Assembly: GCA_947372105.1 (NCBI GenBank)
Contig: CANBSH010000018.1
Location: 1-43,162 of the forward strand
DNA length: 43,162 nt
Origin: Chitinophagaceae bacterium
GTDB taxonomy: Bacteria > Bacteroidota > Bacteroidia > Chitinophagales > Chitinophagaceae
Direction of reading: 5' to 3'
Shown here: positions 31,336 through 40,730 of the stretch, piece by piece
How the letters are laid out: every line of letters begins with the position of its first letter
Numbering within the stretch: the stretch's first letter is position 1
Position numbers and translations under genes: made by a program
Notes under the pieces: model-generated
Databases searched by the model: none
What the model saw: only the letters and a program-made list of their open reading frames with translations
What the model was told of the DNA's origin: nothing

Positions 31336-34068
31336 TTAATATTCCAATCCCATTGTTCTTCCTTTCATATAAGCAGGTACCCCTGTTTTCAACCAAGTAG
31401 GTTGTGGGGCTCCTTTTAAATAACTATCAAAGAATTGTTGTTCTCTAATTTGAATGTCTTTGCGATTACGACGTTCTACTAAATTATGTGCTTCATTATT
31501 ATATACAAGCAACCAAACTTTTTTATGTAATCGACGCATGGCTGTGAACATTTCAATTCCCTGATACCAAGGCACAGCATCATCTGCATCATTACTCATA
31601 ATCACCAAAGGTGTTGTTACTTTAGGTAATGAAAATAAAGCTGAATTTTTGATATACAAATCGGGGCGCTCCCATAAGCTTGCTCCAATTCTACTTTGTG
31701 TTTTTTCATATTGAAACTGTCTATTCATTCCAGTTCCCCATCTAATACCACCATAAGCACTTGTCATATTTACCACCGGCGCACCAGCCCAAGCTGCTGC
31801 ATATAAATTTGTTTTAGTGATTAAATAAGCAATTTGATAGCCTCCCCAACTTTGTCCTTGTAAACCAATTTTAGTGCTATCTATAAACCCTTTTTGAACC
31901 ATGGCCCTAGTACCACTCAATATATAATCATAAGCACCCTGTCCAGGATATCCTTTTTGATACCAGATATCTGGCACAAATACAACATAACCCCTACTTA
32001 CAAAAAATGGAATATTTAAACGTGATGGTGTGGGCGCAGGTGCTAAATAATTGTGTAATGTTTGATTGTTGCGTTCATAAAAGTAGACAATCATAGGGTA
32101 CTTTTCTTTAGCATTAAAATTCTCAGGTAAATACAAAACGCCTTCGGCAGTTTTTCCAGTATAGGCTTTCCATTTCACTAATTGGCTAGTCATCCAATTG
32201 TATTGGCTCTGTTGTGGATTGATAGCTGAAATGGGTTTAGGTGATTGAAGTTTATTTTCAAATTGATATAAATACACATTAGGAGATTGAATTTCATCTT
32301 CCTGAAGTAAAGCAATATCATCAGATTTTTTGGCAGCAACCACAGTGGTCAAATGCATAACTAAGTGTTGAATTACAAATAATTTTTTTGACTCCAATTC
32401 AAAGCGAGCTATGGATTCAGATTTATCTGTTTCGTAAAATCCTTTTAATAATAATATAGCGTTATTTTTAAATGCGGTTCTATCTGGATCGGTTTCTGTG
32501 AAGCGATAAACAATTTTATCTTTGCGGCCATTCGTTAAAGCAACGGAAGGCTTTACCCCTTTCGCATCAACCAACCATAAATCATATTTGTCATAAATTA
32601 TGAATTGTTCATTATTATCCATCCACTTCACAAAGCCATAAGCATTTGGATCATCTGGCATATCATTTTCTTCGTCATACAAAATGGTATGTATATCCTT
32701 TCCTAGAAAGATCTTTTTTTGATCTATTGTTGAATAGGAATGATACTTTTTCTGAATTTCATCATAGTATACTAAATATTGTCCATTCGGTGAGGCAGTC
32801 ACCAAATTTCCTTTAAATGACTTTTGAATCAATGACTTCTGAGCTGTTACCGTATTGATTCCATAAATATCTTTTAAAGAATAGCCTTGCCATTGATAAG
32901 CAACTTGATCACTAGAATCTATTAATGCATAGGCCATCAAGCCATCCCCTTCTTGAGTAGTTATTATATCTCTATCTTTTATTTTACCCAAATAAGTTAC
33001 ACTTTTGTTTTCAGGACGATATAAAATAGCTTCAGTGCTTTTTAAAGTATTGTCTACGTTTTTTTGTTGCATAGATTGTAAAGACGGTTCATCATAATGC
33101 CAAACATCAACACTTACTCTTTCAAATTCAGGCAAACTAGTATCCTTAATAGGGATGATGGGTTGAATACCTAATTGAATTACTTTTCCTGATTTACTAA
33201 ATGTAATTTTACGATCACCCCCAATGGTATATTTTGCAGGTATCACTGGGTTTGTTCTATCTACGACCCAATGAGCCGAATCCATGCTGGGTGTATAATA
33301 AGCCAAAGAGTAATTTTTTTGTAATGCTTTATCGGAACTATCTTTTTCAATAAAATATGCTAATTGATTTCCTTCCTCATCCCAACTAAACCCGGTCATG
33401 GAATAAAATTTTTGATTGATCGTTTTAGCAATCGTATCTGATGTTGGATACCATAGAATTTGAGCAGTACTAGTTTTTGTTTTTAATTGCGCCATAGTAA
33501 CATAAGAACCTTTAGGGTGAATACTAAAAGAACCAATATTTGAAAACATTTTTTCTTTACCACTTTCTAAATTGCGAACCAATAAATCAGTTCCTTCTTT
33601 AGAAACGTCTCCTTTTTTATCTTTTGTATATGCTATGTATTGACTCCCTTTTTCTGGAACTTGAAAAGTTTTTACTGCGGGAATTTTTTGAATAATAGCA
33701 TTAGACAATGCAATAATGACTAAACTATCTTTGGGCATTTCATCAGGCTTCTTTTTATCAATTTTTGCTTGACGTGTATCTGCAAAACGTGGTTTTATCT
33801 TTGCAATTAAATATTGACCATTTTCGGTAAATACAGGTTGCGATCCTCTGTCAATGATCCATTGTTTCCCACTATTAATTTGCCTTACAACTAATTGACC
33901 ATCTCCCTCTTGAGGGTTAATGGTATAAGCTATAAAACTACCTTGTGGTTGAAATAAAGTTTCTCTGATAGTTTGCCATCCATCATATACAGAATGGTCT
34001 AATTCCTTTTTTTGAGCTTGACCACTTATAGAAAGTACTAACGCAGTTAACAAAAGCCATTTTTTCAT
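31336..34068 (-). CDS. S9 family peptidase (prolyl oligopeptidase/DPP4-like), exported
   Basis: 910 residues with a signal peptide (MKKWLLLTALVLSISGQAQ). The long middle is a beta-propeller of WD-like blades with SFSWDEEGNQLAYF-type repeats. The C-terminal alpha/beta-hydrolase domain has the catalytic Ser740 in GQSWGGYQ, Asp829 in NDADDAVPW and His861 in NNEAHNL. These enzymes cleave peptides, often after proline, in the periplasm. It is larger than simple POPs owing to the propeller. It is divergent from the TonB receptor gene across 78 bp, so the two may serve peptide use together, though that is only a positional inference. Confidence 0.93.
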   Translation of the reverse strand: MKKWLLLTALVLSISGQAQKKELDHSVYDGWQTIRETLFQPQGSFIAYTINPQEGDGQLVVRQINSGKQWIIDRGSQPVFTENGQYLIAKIKPRFADTRQAKIDKKKPDEMPKDSLVIIALSNAIIQKIPAVKTFQVPEKGSQYIAYTKDKKGDVSKEGTDLLVRNLESGKEKMFSNIGSFSIHPKGSYVTMAQLKTKTSTAQILWYPTSDTIAKTINQKFYSMTGFSWDEEGNQLAYFIEKDSSDKALQKNYSLAYYTPSMDSAHWVVDRTNPVIPAKYTIGGDRKITFSKSGKVIQLGIQPIIPIKDTSLPEFERVSVDVWHYDEPSLQSMQQKNVDNTLKSTEAILYRPENKSVTYLGKIKDRDIITTQEGDGLMAYALIDSSDQVAYQWQGYSLKDIYGINTVTAQKSLIQKSFKGNLVTASPNGQYLVYYDEIQKKYHSYSTIDQKKIFLGKDIHTILYDEENDMPDDPNAYGFVKWMDNNEQFIIYDKYDLWLVDAKGVKPSVALTNGRKDKIVYRFTETDPDRTAFKNNAILLLKGFYETDKSESIARFELESKKLFVIQHLVMHLTTVVAAKKSDDIALLQEDEIQSPNVYLYQFENKLQSPKPISAINPQQSQYNWMTSQLVKWKAYTGKTAEGVLYLPENFNAKEKYPMIVYFYERNNQTLHNYLAPAPTPSRLNIPFFVSRGYVVFVPDIWYQKGYPGQGAYDYILSGTRAMVQKGFIDSTKIGLQGQSWGGYQIAYLITKTNLYAAAWAGAPVVNMTSAYGGIRWGTGMNRQFQYEKTQSRIGASLWERPDLYIKNSALFSLPKVTTPLVIMSNDADDAVPWYQGIEMFTAMRRLHKKVWLLVYNNEAHNLVERRNRKDIQIREQQFFDSYLKGAPQPTWLKTGVPAYMKGRTMGLEY

Positions 34069-34146
34069 AAGAATTCATTTGAATTCCTAAGTTACATCAA
34101 CATTTTGAAAAAAATATTGTTATACATTGCAGAATAATATCATATT

Positions 34147-36579
34147 ATGAAGTATCGAATCCTATTTTTTCTGACTTTGTTGATAAGTCAATGGTCTTTA
34201 GGGCAATCTAAAGGAAATTTATCTGGATGGATCCTGGATAAAAATACCCAAAAACCCATTCAAGGGGCTTCTGTGCAGTTAGTAAATACAAAGTATGCGA
34301 CGGTTTCAGATAGTATGGGGTATTATAGCTTTAAAAGCATTCCAACTGGTCAATATCAAGTAAATGTGAAATCTATAGGGAGCTTGTCAGTTACCTTATT
34401 TAATGTCATAGTCACTAGTGGAAATCAAACCAATAACACCATTGAATTAATACCCAGTGATAATGTATTAAAAGAAGTAGTGGTAGGAACCAATAAAAAA
34501 ACGGTTAGAACCGCTACTTTGGAAACCCCATTGAGTGTTCAACGCTTAACAGCAGAAGAAATTAAATCTAACCCAGGTGGCAATTTTGACATTTCAAAAG
34601 TAGTCCAAGCTTTACCAGGTGTTACTGGTTCGGCAAGTACTGGTGCAGGATTTAGAAATGATATTATTGTCCGTGGCGGTGCTCCTAATGAAAATGTATT
34701 TTATATTGATGGGATTGAAATTCCTGTTATTAATCATTTTAGCACACAAGGAAGTGCAGGTGGCCCTCAAGGAATATTAAATGTATCTTTTATTGATGAA
34801 GTGAAGCTTTCCTCTTCGGCATTTGATGCCAAATTTGATAATGCCTTATCCAGTGTATTTGAATTCAAACAAAAAAGAGGCAATGCTGAAAAATTACAAG
34901 GGAATTTAAGATTGAGTGCTACCGAATTTGCTGCGACATTTGAAGGTCCTTTATCTAAAAATGGTAAAACTACTTTTTTAGCTTCTGCACGACGTAGTTA
35001 TTTGCAATTTCTATTTAAAGCAATTGATTTACCTATTCGACCTAACTTTTGGGATTTTCAATATAAAATAACGCATATCATAGATCCTAAAACCACACTA
35101 AGTTTCATTGGTGTGGGTGCGATTGATGAATTTTCTTTTGCGGCCCCAAAAAATGCTACTCCTCAAAAAATATATGCATTAAATTTTAGTCCTTCTATTA
35201 ATCAATGGAGTTATACAGTGGGCGCCTCATTGAAAAAATTAATCAATAAAGGTTATTGGAATTTAGCAATTAGCAGAAACCATTTAAATAATATCAACGA
35301 AAAATACGAGGATAATTTAAACCCCATTAAAGGAGAAAAGACTTTTGATTATAGTTCTAATGAATTAGAAAATAAATTAAGATGGGATATCACCAAAAGC
35401 GTTTTAGGTTTTAAATGGACTGCAGGCGTGAATTTTCAAAATGTAGGATATGATAATAGCACCAATCAATTGGTAAAATACATTCTAACGAACAATATTC
35501 CAGTGTCTAATTATGTTTCTTATGCCTCCAATTTTAATTATAATAAATATGGAAGCTTTATACAAATTGGTAAAAAAGCATTTAATAATAGATTAGGTAT
35601 TAGTGCAGGTGCTAGAGTAGATGGAAATTCATTTACAACGCATGGTAGCGACATTTTTAAGCAATTTTCCCCCCGTTTAGGACTTAGTTGGGTCTTATCT
35701 AATGAACTTACTTGGAATGCTTCTATTGGCAACTATTTTAAAGTAGCTCCCAATACAGCATTAGGATTTAAAAATGCTACAGGCAATTATGTGAACCAAG
35801 ATGCGGATTATATCCAAAGCACACATTATGTAACTGGCTTGGAATATATCCCTTCGGATGCTACTCGTTTTACGGCTGAAGTATTTTACAAAAAATACAA
35901 GAATGTACCAATGAGCGTGAATAAAGGAATTAGCTTATCTAACTTAGGGGCTGATTTTTCTATTTTAGGAAACGAAGATATTAGCACTAATGGATTAGGG
36001 AAAAGCTATGGATTTGAATTGTTTGCACAACAAAAATTAACAGATCGTTTTTTTGGTGTCATGAGTTATAGTTTTTTTAGAAGTTCTTACACCAATAGTA
36101 GTGGAAACTATATTGCAAGTGCATGGGAAAATATTCACTTATTGAGTATGACTGGAGGGTATAAATTTAATAGAAACTGGGAATTAGGTATTAAGTTTAG
36201 ATACCAAGGTGGTACTCCCTATACACCCTATGATATGACTTTAAGTAAAATTAATTTTGGAACGCTGGGATCTGGAGTATTAGATTATACACGTTTAAAT
36301 TCGGAGCGTAATAAAGCCTATCATTCAAGTGATTTAAGATTAGATAAAAAATATAATTATAAAAAAACTACATTAGATTTTTACATAGACATCACCAACT
36401 GGTATGGAGCTAAATCGGTGGCACCTCCTTTTTATGTATTTAGTGCAGATGCAAATGGAGTCTTCAAAACGACCGATGGCAAACCTTTTCAGAAAAATGG
36501 ATCCAACGCTATTCCAGAATTATTTGACAACAATTCCGTTTTCGTGACGCCTACAATTGGATTTATTTGGGAATTCTAA
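34147..36579 (+). CDS. TonB-dependent outer-membrane receptor with carboxypeptidase-regulatory-like domain
   Basis: 810 residues. Signal peptide (about 1-19), then a CarboxypepD_reg-like beta-sandwich (about 25-105, with LSGWILDKNTQKPIQGASVQ), the plug domain (VVQALPGVTGSASTGAGFRN, DIIVRGGAPNENVFYIDG), and a 22-strand barrel ending in VTPTIGFIWEF. It takes up a large substrate using TonB energy; no SusD partner lies next to it, so a siderophore, peptide or small-molecule role is as likely as polysaccharide. It is divergent from the S9 peptidase gene. Confidence 0.95.
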   Translation: MKYRILFFLTLLISQWSLGQSKGNLSGWILDKNTQKPIQGASVQLVNTKYATVSDSMGYYSFKSIPTGQYQVNVKSIGSLSVTLFNVIVTSGNQTNNTIELIPSDNVLKEVVVGTNKKTVRTATLETPLSVQRLTAEEIKSNPGGNFDISKVVQALPGVTGSASTGAGFRNDIIVRGGAPNENVFYIDGIEIPVINHFSTQGSAGGPQGILNVSFIDEVKLSSSAFDAKFDNALSSVFEFKQKRGNAEKLQGNLRLSATEFAATFEGPLSKNGKTTFLASARRSYLQFLFKAIDLPIRPNFWDFQYKITHIIDPKTTLSFIGVGAIDEFSFAAPKNATPQKIYALNFSPSINQWSYTVGASLKKLINKGYWNLAISRNHLNNINEKYEDNLNPIKGEKTFDYSSNELENKLRWDITKSVLGFKWTAGVNFQNVGYDNSTNQLVKYILTNNIPVSNYVSYASNFNYNKYGSFIQIGKKAFNNRLGISAGARVDGNSFTTHGSDIFKQFSPRLGLSWVLSNELTWNASIGNYFKVAPNTALGFKNATGNYVNQDADYIQSTHYVTGLEYIPSDATRFTAEVFYKKYKNVPMSVNKGISLSNLGADFSILGNEDISTNGLGKSYGFELFAQQKLTDRFFGVMSYSFFRSSYTNSSGNYIASAWENIHLLSMTGGYKFNRNWELGIKFRYQGGTPYTPYDMTLSKINFGTLGSGVLDYTRLNSERNKAYHSSDLRLDKKYNYKKTTLDFYIDITNWYGAKSVAPPFYVFSADANGVFKTTDGKPFQKNGSNAIPELFDNNSVFVTPTIGFIWEF

Positions 36580-36612
36580 TGTGTATAGGTAAATGCGAAC
36601 TTGGCTAAGAAA

Positions 36613-37503
36613 CTATGTGGTAGTTATTCTTTGTTGTTTTGTGATACGATACATTTGAATAAGAACAGATAATGCAATTAATGAAAATCCTATAAAAAAG
36701 GAAATACCTAATTGTTTTTGTTCTTTAAAAAATACAAATGCCAGCAATATACCATAGACTGGCTCCATATTTAATGTAACATTCAAAGTAAAGGCACTAA
36801 TATGTTTTAAAGCTGAAAGCATTAAATGATTAGATCCTACAGTACACACTAGGGCCAAAATAGTTAACCAAAACCAATCCATTTTTTGAGGCCATATAAA
36901 GGAATTATGACTATATAAATTGTAGGTTAAAATAATCGTGGATAAAATAATTACACCTCCTAACATTTCATAAAACTGGATCGTGTAAGTATCAATATTT
37001 TGAGTGACATTTTTATTGATAATTGAAAAGATAGCAGCTAAAAATGCAGATAGTAATCCTACCAGAATGCCTGTCCTAAATTGGATATCAAAATGGAATA
37101 TTAATAATATTCCTAATAAACTTAATGCCCCCAGTAACAAATTTTTCCATTCCATTTTTTTAGATGAAATAATAGGTTCCAATAAAGAGGTAAATAAGCT
37201 AGTACAAGAAAAACACACTAGTGCTATAGATACATTGGCTAATTTAATACTAGCATAAAAACAGACCCAATGAAGTGCTATGATGGAACCAATGCCAAGT
37301 AAAGTAATTTTTGTGGAGGAGAAAACTTTTTGAGAGGGCTTTGCAAATAAACCAATAACCAATAGAGCTAAAACAGTGATAGACATTCTATAAAAAACCA
37401 ACACGAGTCCATTTAATTCAATCATGTAACCAATAGGTCCAGTTAAACCTGCTAAGAAAACAAAAAGATGTAATTGTAAAAGGGCTCTTTTAAAAGTTGA
37501 CAC
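36613..37503 (-). CDS. EamA/DMT-superfamily transporter (GTG start)
   Basis: 296 residues with ten hydrophobic helices in two five-helix EamA repeats (for example YRMSITVLALLVIGLF; LNMEPVYGILLAFVFFKEQK, the conserved start of the last repeat). The substrate class is a small metabolite, probably exported; nothing narrower can be read. The frame begins at GTG 37503 (MSTFKRALLQLHLFVFL); the next Met is inside the first helix, so GTG is accepted. The start overlaps the end of the upstream DPM1-like gene by 14 bases, which suggests translational coupling. Confidence 0.88.
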   Translation of the reverse strand: MSTFKRALLQLHLFVFLAGLTGPIGYMIELNGLVLVFYRMSITVLALLVIGLFAKPSQKVFSSTKITLLGIGSIIALHWVCFYASIKLANVSIALVCFSCTSLFTSLLEPIISSKKMEWKNLLLGALSLLGILLIFHFDIQFRTGILVGLLSAFLAAIFSIINKNVTQNIDTYTIQFYEMLGGVIILSTIILTYNLYSHNSFIWPQKMDWFWLTILALVCTVGSNHLMLSALKHISAFTLNVTLNMEPVYGILLAFVFFKEQKQLGISFFIGFSLIALSVLIQMYRITKQQRITTT

Positions 37504-38242
37504 GCATTCGTTTGATTAATTTAACAAAACGTCCAGTACTTGATTGCCATTGCATATTAATAACCCCTAAAATAGCCTCTTTAATGATCCCTTTGGACAT
37601 TTTACTCACCCCTATTTTACGATCTACAAATGTAATAGGCACTTCTTTTATTTTGAAACCTAATTTCCAAGCTGCAAATTTCATTTCAATTTGGAAGGCA
37701 TATCCAATAAACTTGATAGTATCGAAATTGATTTCATCAAGCACTTTACGTTTATAACAAACAAAACCTGCTGTAGGATCTTTCACAGGCATACCTGTTA
37801 TAAGTCTCGTATAAGCAGAACCTCCTAAAGAATATATTTTACGATCTAAAGGCCAGTTTTCTGTTTTACCTCCTGGCACATATCTACTCCCTACTGAAAC
37901 ATCTGCCCCATTTTCACAAGCTGCTAATAATCTTTCTAAATCATTGGGATTATGAGAAAAATCGGCATCCATTTCTATGATATAATCATATTCATTCTTA
38001 GTAGCCCATTTAAATCCATGAATATAAGCAGTCCCTAATCCTAATTTTCCAGCTCTTTTCTCAATATGAATTCTATTTGGATGTTTTGTCATTAAACCTT
38101 CAACAATTTGGGCGGTACCATCCGGAGAACCATCATCCACTACTAATACATGAAAAGCTGAAGGTAAACTCATCACTGTTTCAATGATAGAAGCTATATT
38201 TTCCTTTTCATTATAGGTCGGTATGATAACTAAATTTTTCAA
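37490..38242 (-). CDS. Polyprenol monophosphomannose synthase-like glycosyltransferase (GT2, DPM1-type)
   Basis: 250 residues. It opens LVIIPTYNEKENIASII, with VVDDGSPDG (35-42), the metal/nucleotide motif MDADFSHNP (91-99), GSRYVPGG and the DPTAGFVCYKR segment characteristic of DPM1-like synthases that transfer mannose (or another hexose) from GDP to polyprenyl phosphate. There is no C-terminal membrane helix, unlike the GT2 at 5494-6435. It lies on minus between an exonuclease gene upstream and the EamA gene downstream, which it overlaps. Confidence 0.9.
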   Translation of the reverse strand: MKNLVIIPTYNEKENIASIIETVMSLPSAFHVLVVDDGSPDGTAQIVEGLMTKHPNRIHIEKRAGKLGLGTAYIHGFKWATKNEYDYIIEMDADFSHNPNDLERLLAACENGADVSVGSRYVPGGKTENWPLDRKIYSLGGSAYTRLITGMPVKDPTAGFVCYKRKVLDEINFDTIKFIGYAFQIEMKFAAWKLGFKIKEVPITFVDRKIGVSKMSKGIIKEAILGVINMQWQSSTGRFVKLIKRMRVNF

Positions 38243-38269
38243 TCAGGGGGTTTATTTAAAATGGAATTA

Positions 38270-39037
38270 TTATTTCTTCAGAATACTCTTATTTAAGATT
38301 TCGGTCAATTTTTGTTTTGTATGCAATGGAAAATCACCTTTCATCATCCAATCATAATATTGTGGCTCTTCCTTAAGTACTTGCACCACTGGTTTTCCCT
38401 TATGCTTGCCGAAATTAAAGGTTTCCACCCCATTTTCCATAATAAACCTACCTGCGAAATCCACAATTTGATCCTCCCCTGTGAATTTAACAATAGATTC
38501 CACCGTATTACCAATATTTGGATATTTAACCACTTGCGCTTCAAGCACTTCCCATGTAGCAGTAGCATCCGCTTCTGCGGTATGGGCGTCCTCTAAATTC
38601 TTATTGCAATAAAATAGATAGGCAGCCGAAAGTGTTCGTTGCTCCATTTTATGATACACTTTTTGAACATCTAACAACTTTTTGGATTCTATCTCTGCTG
38701 CAATACCTGCTCTTAAAAATTCCTCGTTCAACATGGGAATATCAAATCGATTGCTATTATAACCTGCTAAATCGGCTCCATCAATAAATTGCTTTACCTC
38801 ATTCGCTATTTGCTTGAATGTAGGTGCATCCTTTACCATTTCGTTAGAAATGCCATGAATATCAGAAGCCTCTTTGGGTATGGAGATTTCAGGGTTGACT
38901 AACCTTCTTTTAACTTGTTTAGTCCCATCTTCTAAAATTTTAACCAAAGCGATTTCTACAATTTTATCATGACTGACATTGATTCCAGTAGTTTCTAAAT
39001 CGAGAAAAACAAGGGGTCTTGATAATTGTAAATTCAT
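38270..39037 (-). CDS. DnaQ-type 3'-5' exonuclease with C-terminal DUF3820-like domain
   Basis: 255 residues from ATG 39037 (MNLQLSRPLVFLDLETTG). A TTG at 39067 is rejected. The DEDDh exonuclease domain has DLETTG (Asp13, Glu15), HGISNEMV, YNSNRFDIPML and HTAEADATAT (with the catalytic His and Asp). The last 60 residues (FGKHKGKPV, EPQYYDWMMKGDFP) match a DUF3820-like module seen with exonucleases and proofreading subunits in this phylum. Likely roles are proofreading or nucleic-acid turnover in the cytoplasm. It starts 27 bases upstream of the DPM1-like gene. Confidence 0.9.
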   Translation of the reverse strand: MNLQLSRPLVFLDLETTGINVSHDKIVEIALVKILEDGTKQVKRRLVNPEISIPKEASDIHGISNEMVKDAPTFKQIANEVKQFIDGADLAGYNSNRFDIPMLNEEFLRAGIAAEIESKKLLDVQKVYHKMEQRTLSAAYLFYCNKNLEDAHTAEADATATWEVLEAQVVKYPNIGNTVESIVKFTGEDQIVDFAGRFIMENGVETFNFGKHKGKPVVQVLKEEPQYYDWMMKGDFPLHTKQKLTEILNKSILKK

Positions 39038-39119
39038 ATAGTGTGTTATTATTACGAAGATAATCAATCTAAAGGTCTTATGATTCGGAATCTGTTAATT
39101 ATTCATCAAATAAATTGAT

Positions 39120-39127
39120 TATTTTTG
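39120..39127 (+). promoter_or_regulatory. -7 box for ytxJ
   Basis: TATTTTTG, ending 18 bases before the ATG at 39146. The predicted start of transcription falls inside the palindrome at 39128-39146. Confidence 0.5.
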
Positions 39128-39146
39128 TAGTATTAATTTAATACTA
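39128..39146 (+). promoter_or_regulatory. 8-bp palindrome covering the ytxJ transcription start and start codon
   Basis: Arms TAGTATTA (39128-39135) and TAATACTA (39139-39146) with a three-base centre; the last base is the A of the ATG. It could be an operator or a small hairpin hiding the start codon. Confidence 0.4.
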
Positions 39147-39478
39147 TGAATTGGATATCATTGACTCATTTGGAACAATTAGATAATATACAAGAAGCTT
39201 CGAAACTTAAGCCCCAATTGATTTTCAAACATAGCACCACTTGTAGTATCAGTAAAATGGCATTGGCTAGAATGGAAAGATCTGAGGTTCCAGACTCCAT
39301 CGATTTTCATTTACTTGATTTATTGAACTATAGAAGTATTTCAAATGCAATTGCAGAAAAATTTCATGTATTTCATGAATCTCCTCAAGCATTACTTATT
39401 AAAAACGGAGAATGTACTTATGATGAAAGTCACGGGGGTATTCAAATGGAAGAAATTATAGAACAAGCAAACCAATAG
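39146..39478 (+). CDS. ytxJ: YtxJ-type bacillithiol-system redox protein
   Basis: 110 residues with the thioredoxin-like start IFKHSTTCSISKMALARMER: a single active-site Cys33 in TCSIS, where YtxJ proteins have TCPIS. The rest (FHLLDLLNYRSISNAIAEKF, ESPQALLIKNGEC) matches the family. YtxJ is thought to act as a monothiol bacilliredoxin, removing bacillithiol from proteins after oxidative stress, which implies that this organism makes bacillithiol. It lies between two minus-strand genes, with its own -7 box and a palindrome at the start codon. Confidence 0.88.
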   Translation: MNWISLTHLEQLDNIQEASKLKPQLIFKHSTTCSISKMALARMERSEVPDSIDFHLLDLLNYRSISNAIAEKFHVFHESPQALLIKNGECTYDESHGGIQMEEIIEQANQ

Positions 39479-39522
39479 TATTTAGATTCATTGATTACTA
39501 ATTATTTTGAATTATTTAGTGG

Positions 39523-40713
39523 TTAATGAATAGTCGCATTTTTCAAAACCATTGCACTGGCTCCACCTCCTCCATTGCAAATAGCAGCAGCTCCTATTTT
39601 CGCATTATTTTGTTGTAATATATGAATTAGTGTAACTAATATACGAGCTCCACTGCATCCCAAAGGATGACCTAAGGAAACTGCTCCTCCATGTATATTC
39701 ACTTTATTAGCATCTAAATTTAATAATTGTGTATTGGCAATTCCCACTACCGAAAAAGCTTCATTGAATTCAAAGTAATCCACTTCATCCAAAGCAATTC
39801 CAGCTTGAAGTAAAGCTTTAGGTAAAGCTAAGGATGGTGTTGTGGTGAACCATTTAGGATCTTGTTCGGCATCTGCAAATCCACTAATAATGGCGATAGG
39901 CTTAATTCCTAAGGAGTCAGCCTTCACTTTACTCATAAGTACTAAAGCAGCAGCACCATCATTCATCGTACTAGCGTTAGCAGCGGTTACGGTGCCTGTT
40001 TTACTAAATGCGGGAGATAATTGTGCTATTTTATCAAAGTTGACTTTAAAGGGTTCTTCATCTTTATCTATCACAATTGGATTCCCTTTTTTAGGTGTAA
40101 TCGTAATTGGAATAATTTCTTCTTGAAATTTACCTTGCTCTGTGGCGGTTTGAGATTTTTGATAACTACCCCTAGCAAAAGCATCTTGATCTTCTCTACT
40201 GATATTATATTTTTCAGCACATACATCTGCAAAGTTACCCATGGCCACTTGATCATACACATCCATCAAACCATCTTTTGCGAGTCCATCTAACAACTGA
40301 ATATCACCATATTTTTGACCCCATCTTTGATGCATATTATAAAATGGGACATTGCTCATACTTTCCATTCCTCCAGCAATAATTACGTCAGCCGTGCCTA
40401 ACATAATATTTTGTGCAGCCAATGCCACTGACTTCATACCACTGGCACATACCTTGTTAATGGTCGTACAAATTACTTTAGAAGGCAAACCTGCGCCCAT
40501 AGCGGCTTGACGAGCAGGAGCTTGGCCTAAACCCGCTTGAATAACGGATCCCATCATCACTTCATCCACTAAGTCTGCTGAAATTTTTGCTTTATCTAAT
40601 GCTGCTTTAATAGCTATAGAACCTAAATCTGTTGCCGAAAATGAACTCAAACAACCACCAAAAGATCCAATAGGAGTTCTAACGGCAGAAACGATGTATA
40701 CTTCATTTGACAT
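39523..40713 (-). CDS. Acetyl-CoA C-acetyltransferase (thiolase)
   Basis: 396 residues from ATG 40713; a TTG two codons upstream is discarded. The nucleophilic Cys89 lies in KVCASGMKS, the catalytic His in GGAVSLGHPLGCSGA and the second Cys in CNGGGGAS; NEAFSVV is also present. It condenses two acetyl-CoA or cleaves acetoacetyl-CoA, as in fatty acid or amino acid breakdown or ketone body and butanoate metabolism. An AtoB-like biosynthetic thiolase is likely, but sequence alone does not separate this from a FadA-like role. It follows the CvfB-like gene by 17 bases and is probably co-transcribed. Confidence 0.95.
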   Translation of the reverse strand: MSNEVYIVSAVRTPIGSFGGCLSSFSATDLGSIAIKAALDKAKISADLVDEVMMGSVIQAGLGQAPARQAAMGAGLPSKVICTTINKVCASGMKSVALAAQNIMLGTADVIIAGGMESMSNVPFYNMHQRWGQKYGDIQLLDGLAKDGLMDVYDQVAMGNFADVCAEKYNISREDQDAFARGSYQKSQTATEQGKFQEEIIPITITPKKGNPIVIDKDEEPFKVNFDKIAQLSPAFSKTGTVTAANASTMNDGAAALVLMSKVKADSLGIKPIAIISGFADAEQDPKWFTTTPSLALPKALLQAGIALDEVDYFEFNEAFSVVGIANTQLLNLDANKVNIHGGAVSLGHPLGCSGARILVTLIHILQQNNAKIGAAAICNGGGGASAMVLKNATIH

Positions 40714-40730
40714 AACCAATAATTTACAGA

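Noticed and set aside
34071..34086. GAATTC-N4-GAATTC between the S9 peptidase and TonB receptor genes
   Set aside because: Two self-complementary hexamers in AT-rich DNA; no match to either promoter position, so no claim is made.
39487..39530. Imperfect 15-base inverted repeat between ytxJ and the thiolase gene
   Set aside because: Only 12 of 15 positions pair, it runs into the thiolase stop codon, and no T-run follows.
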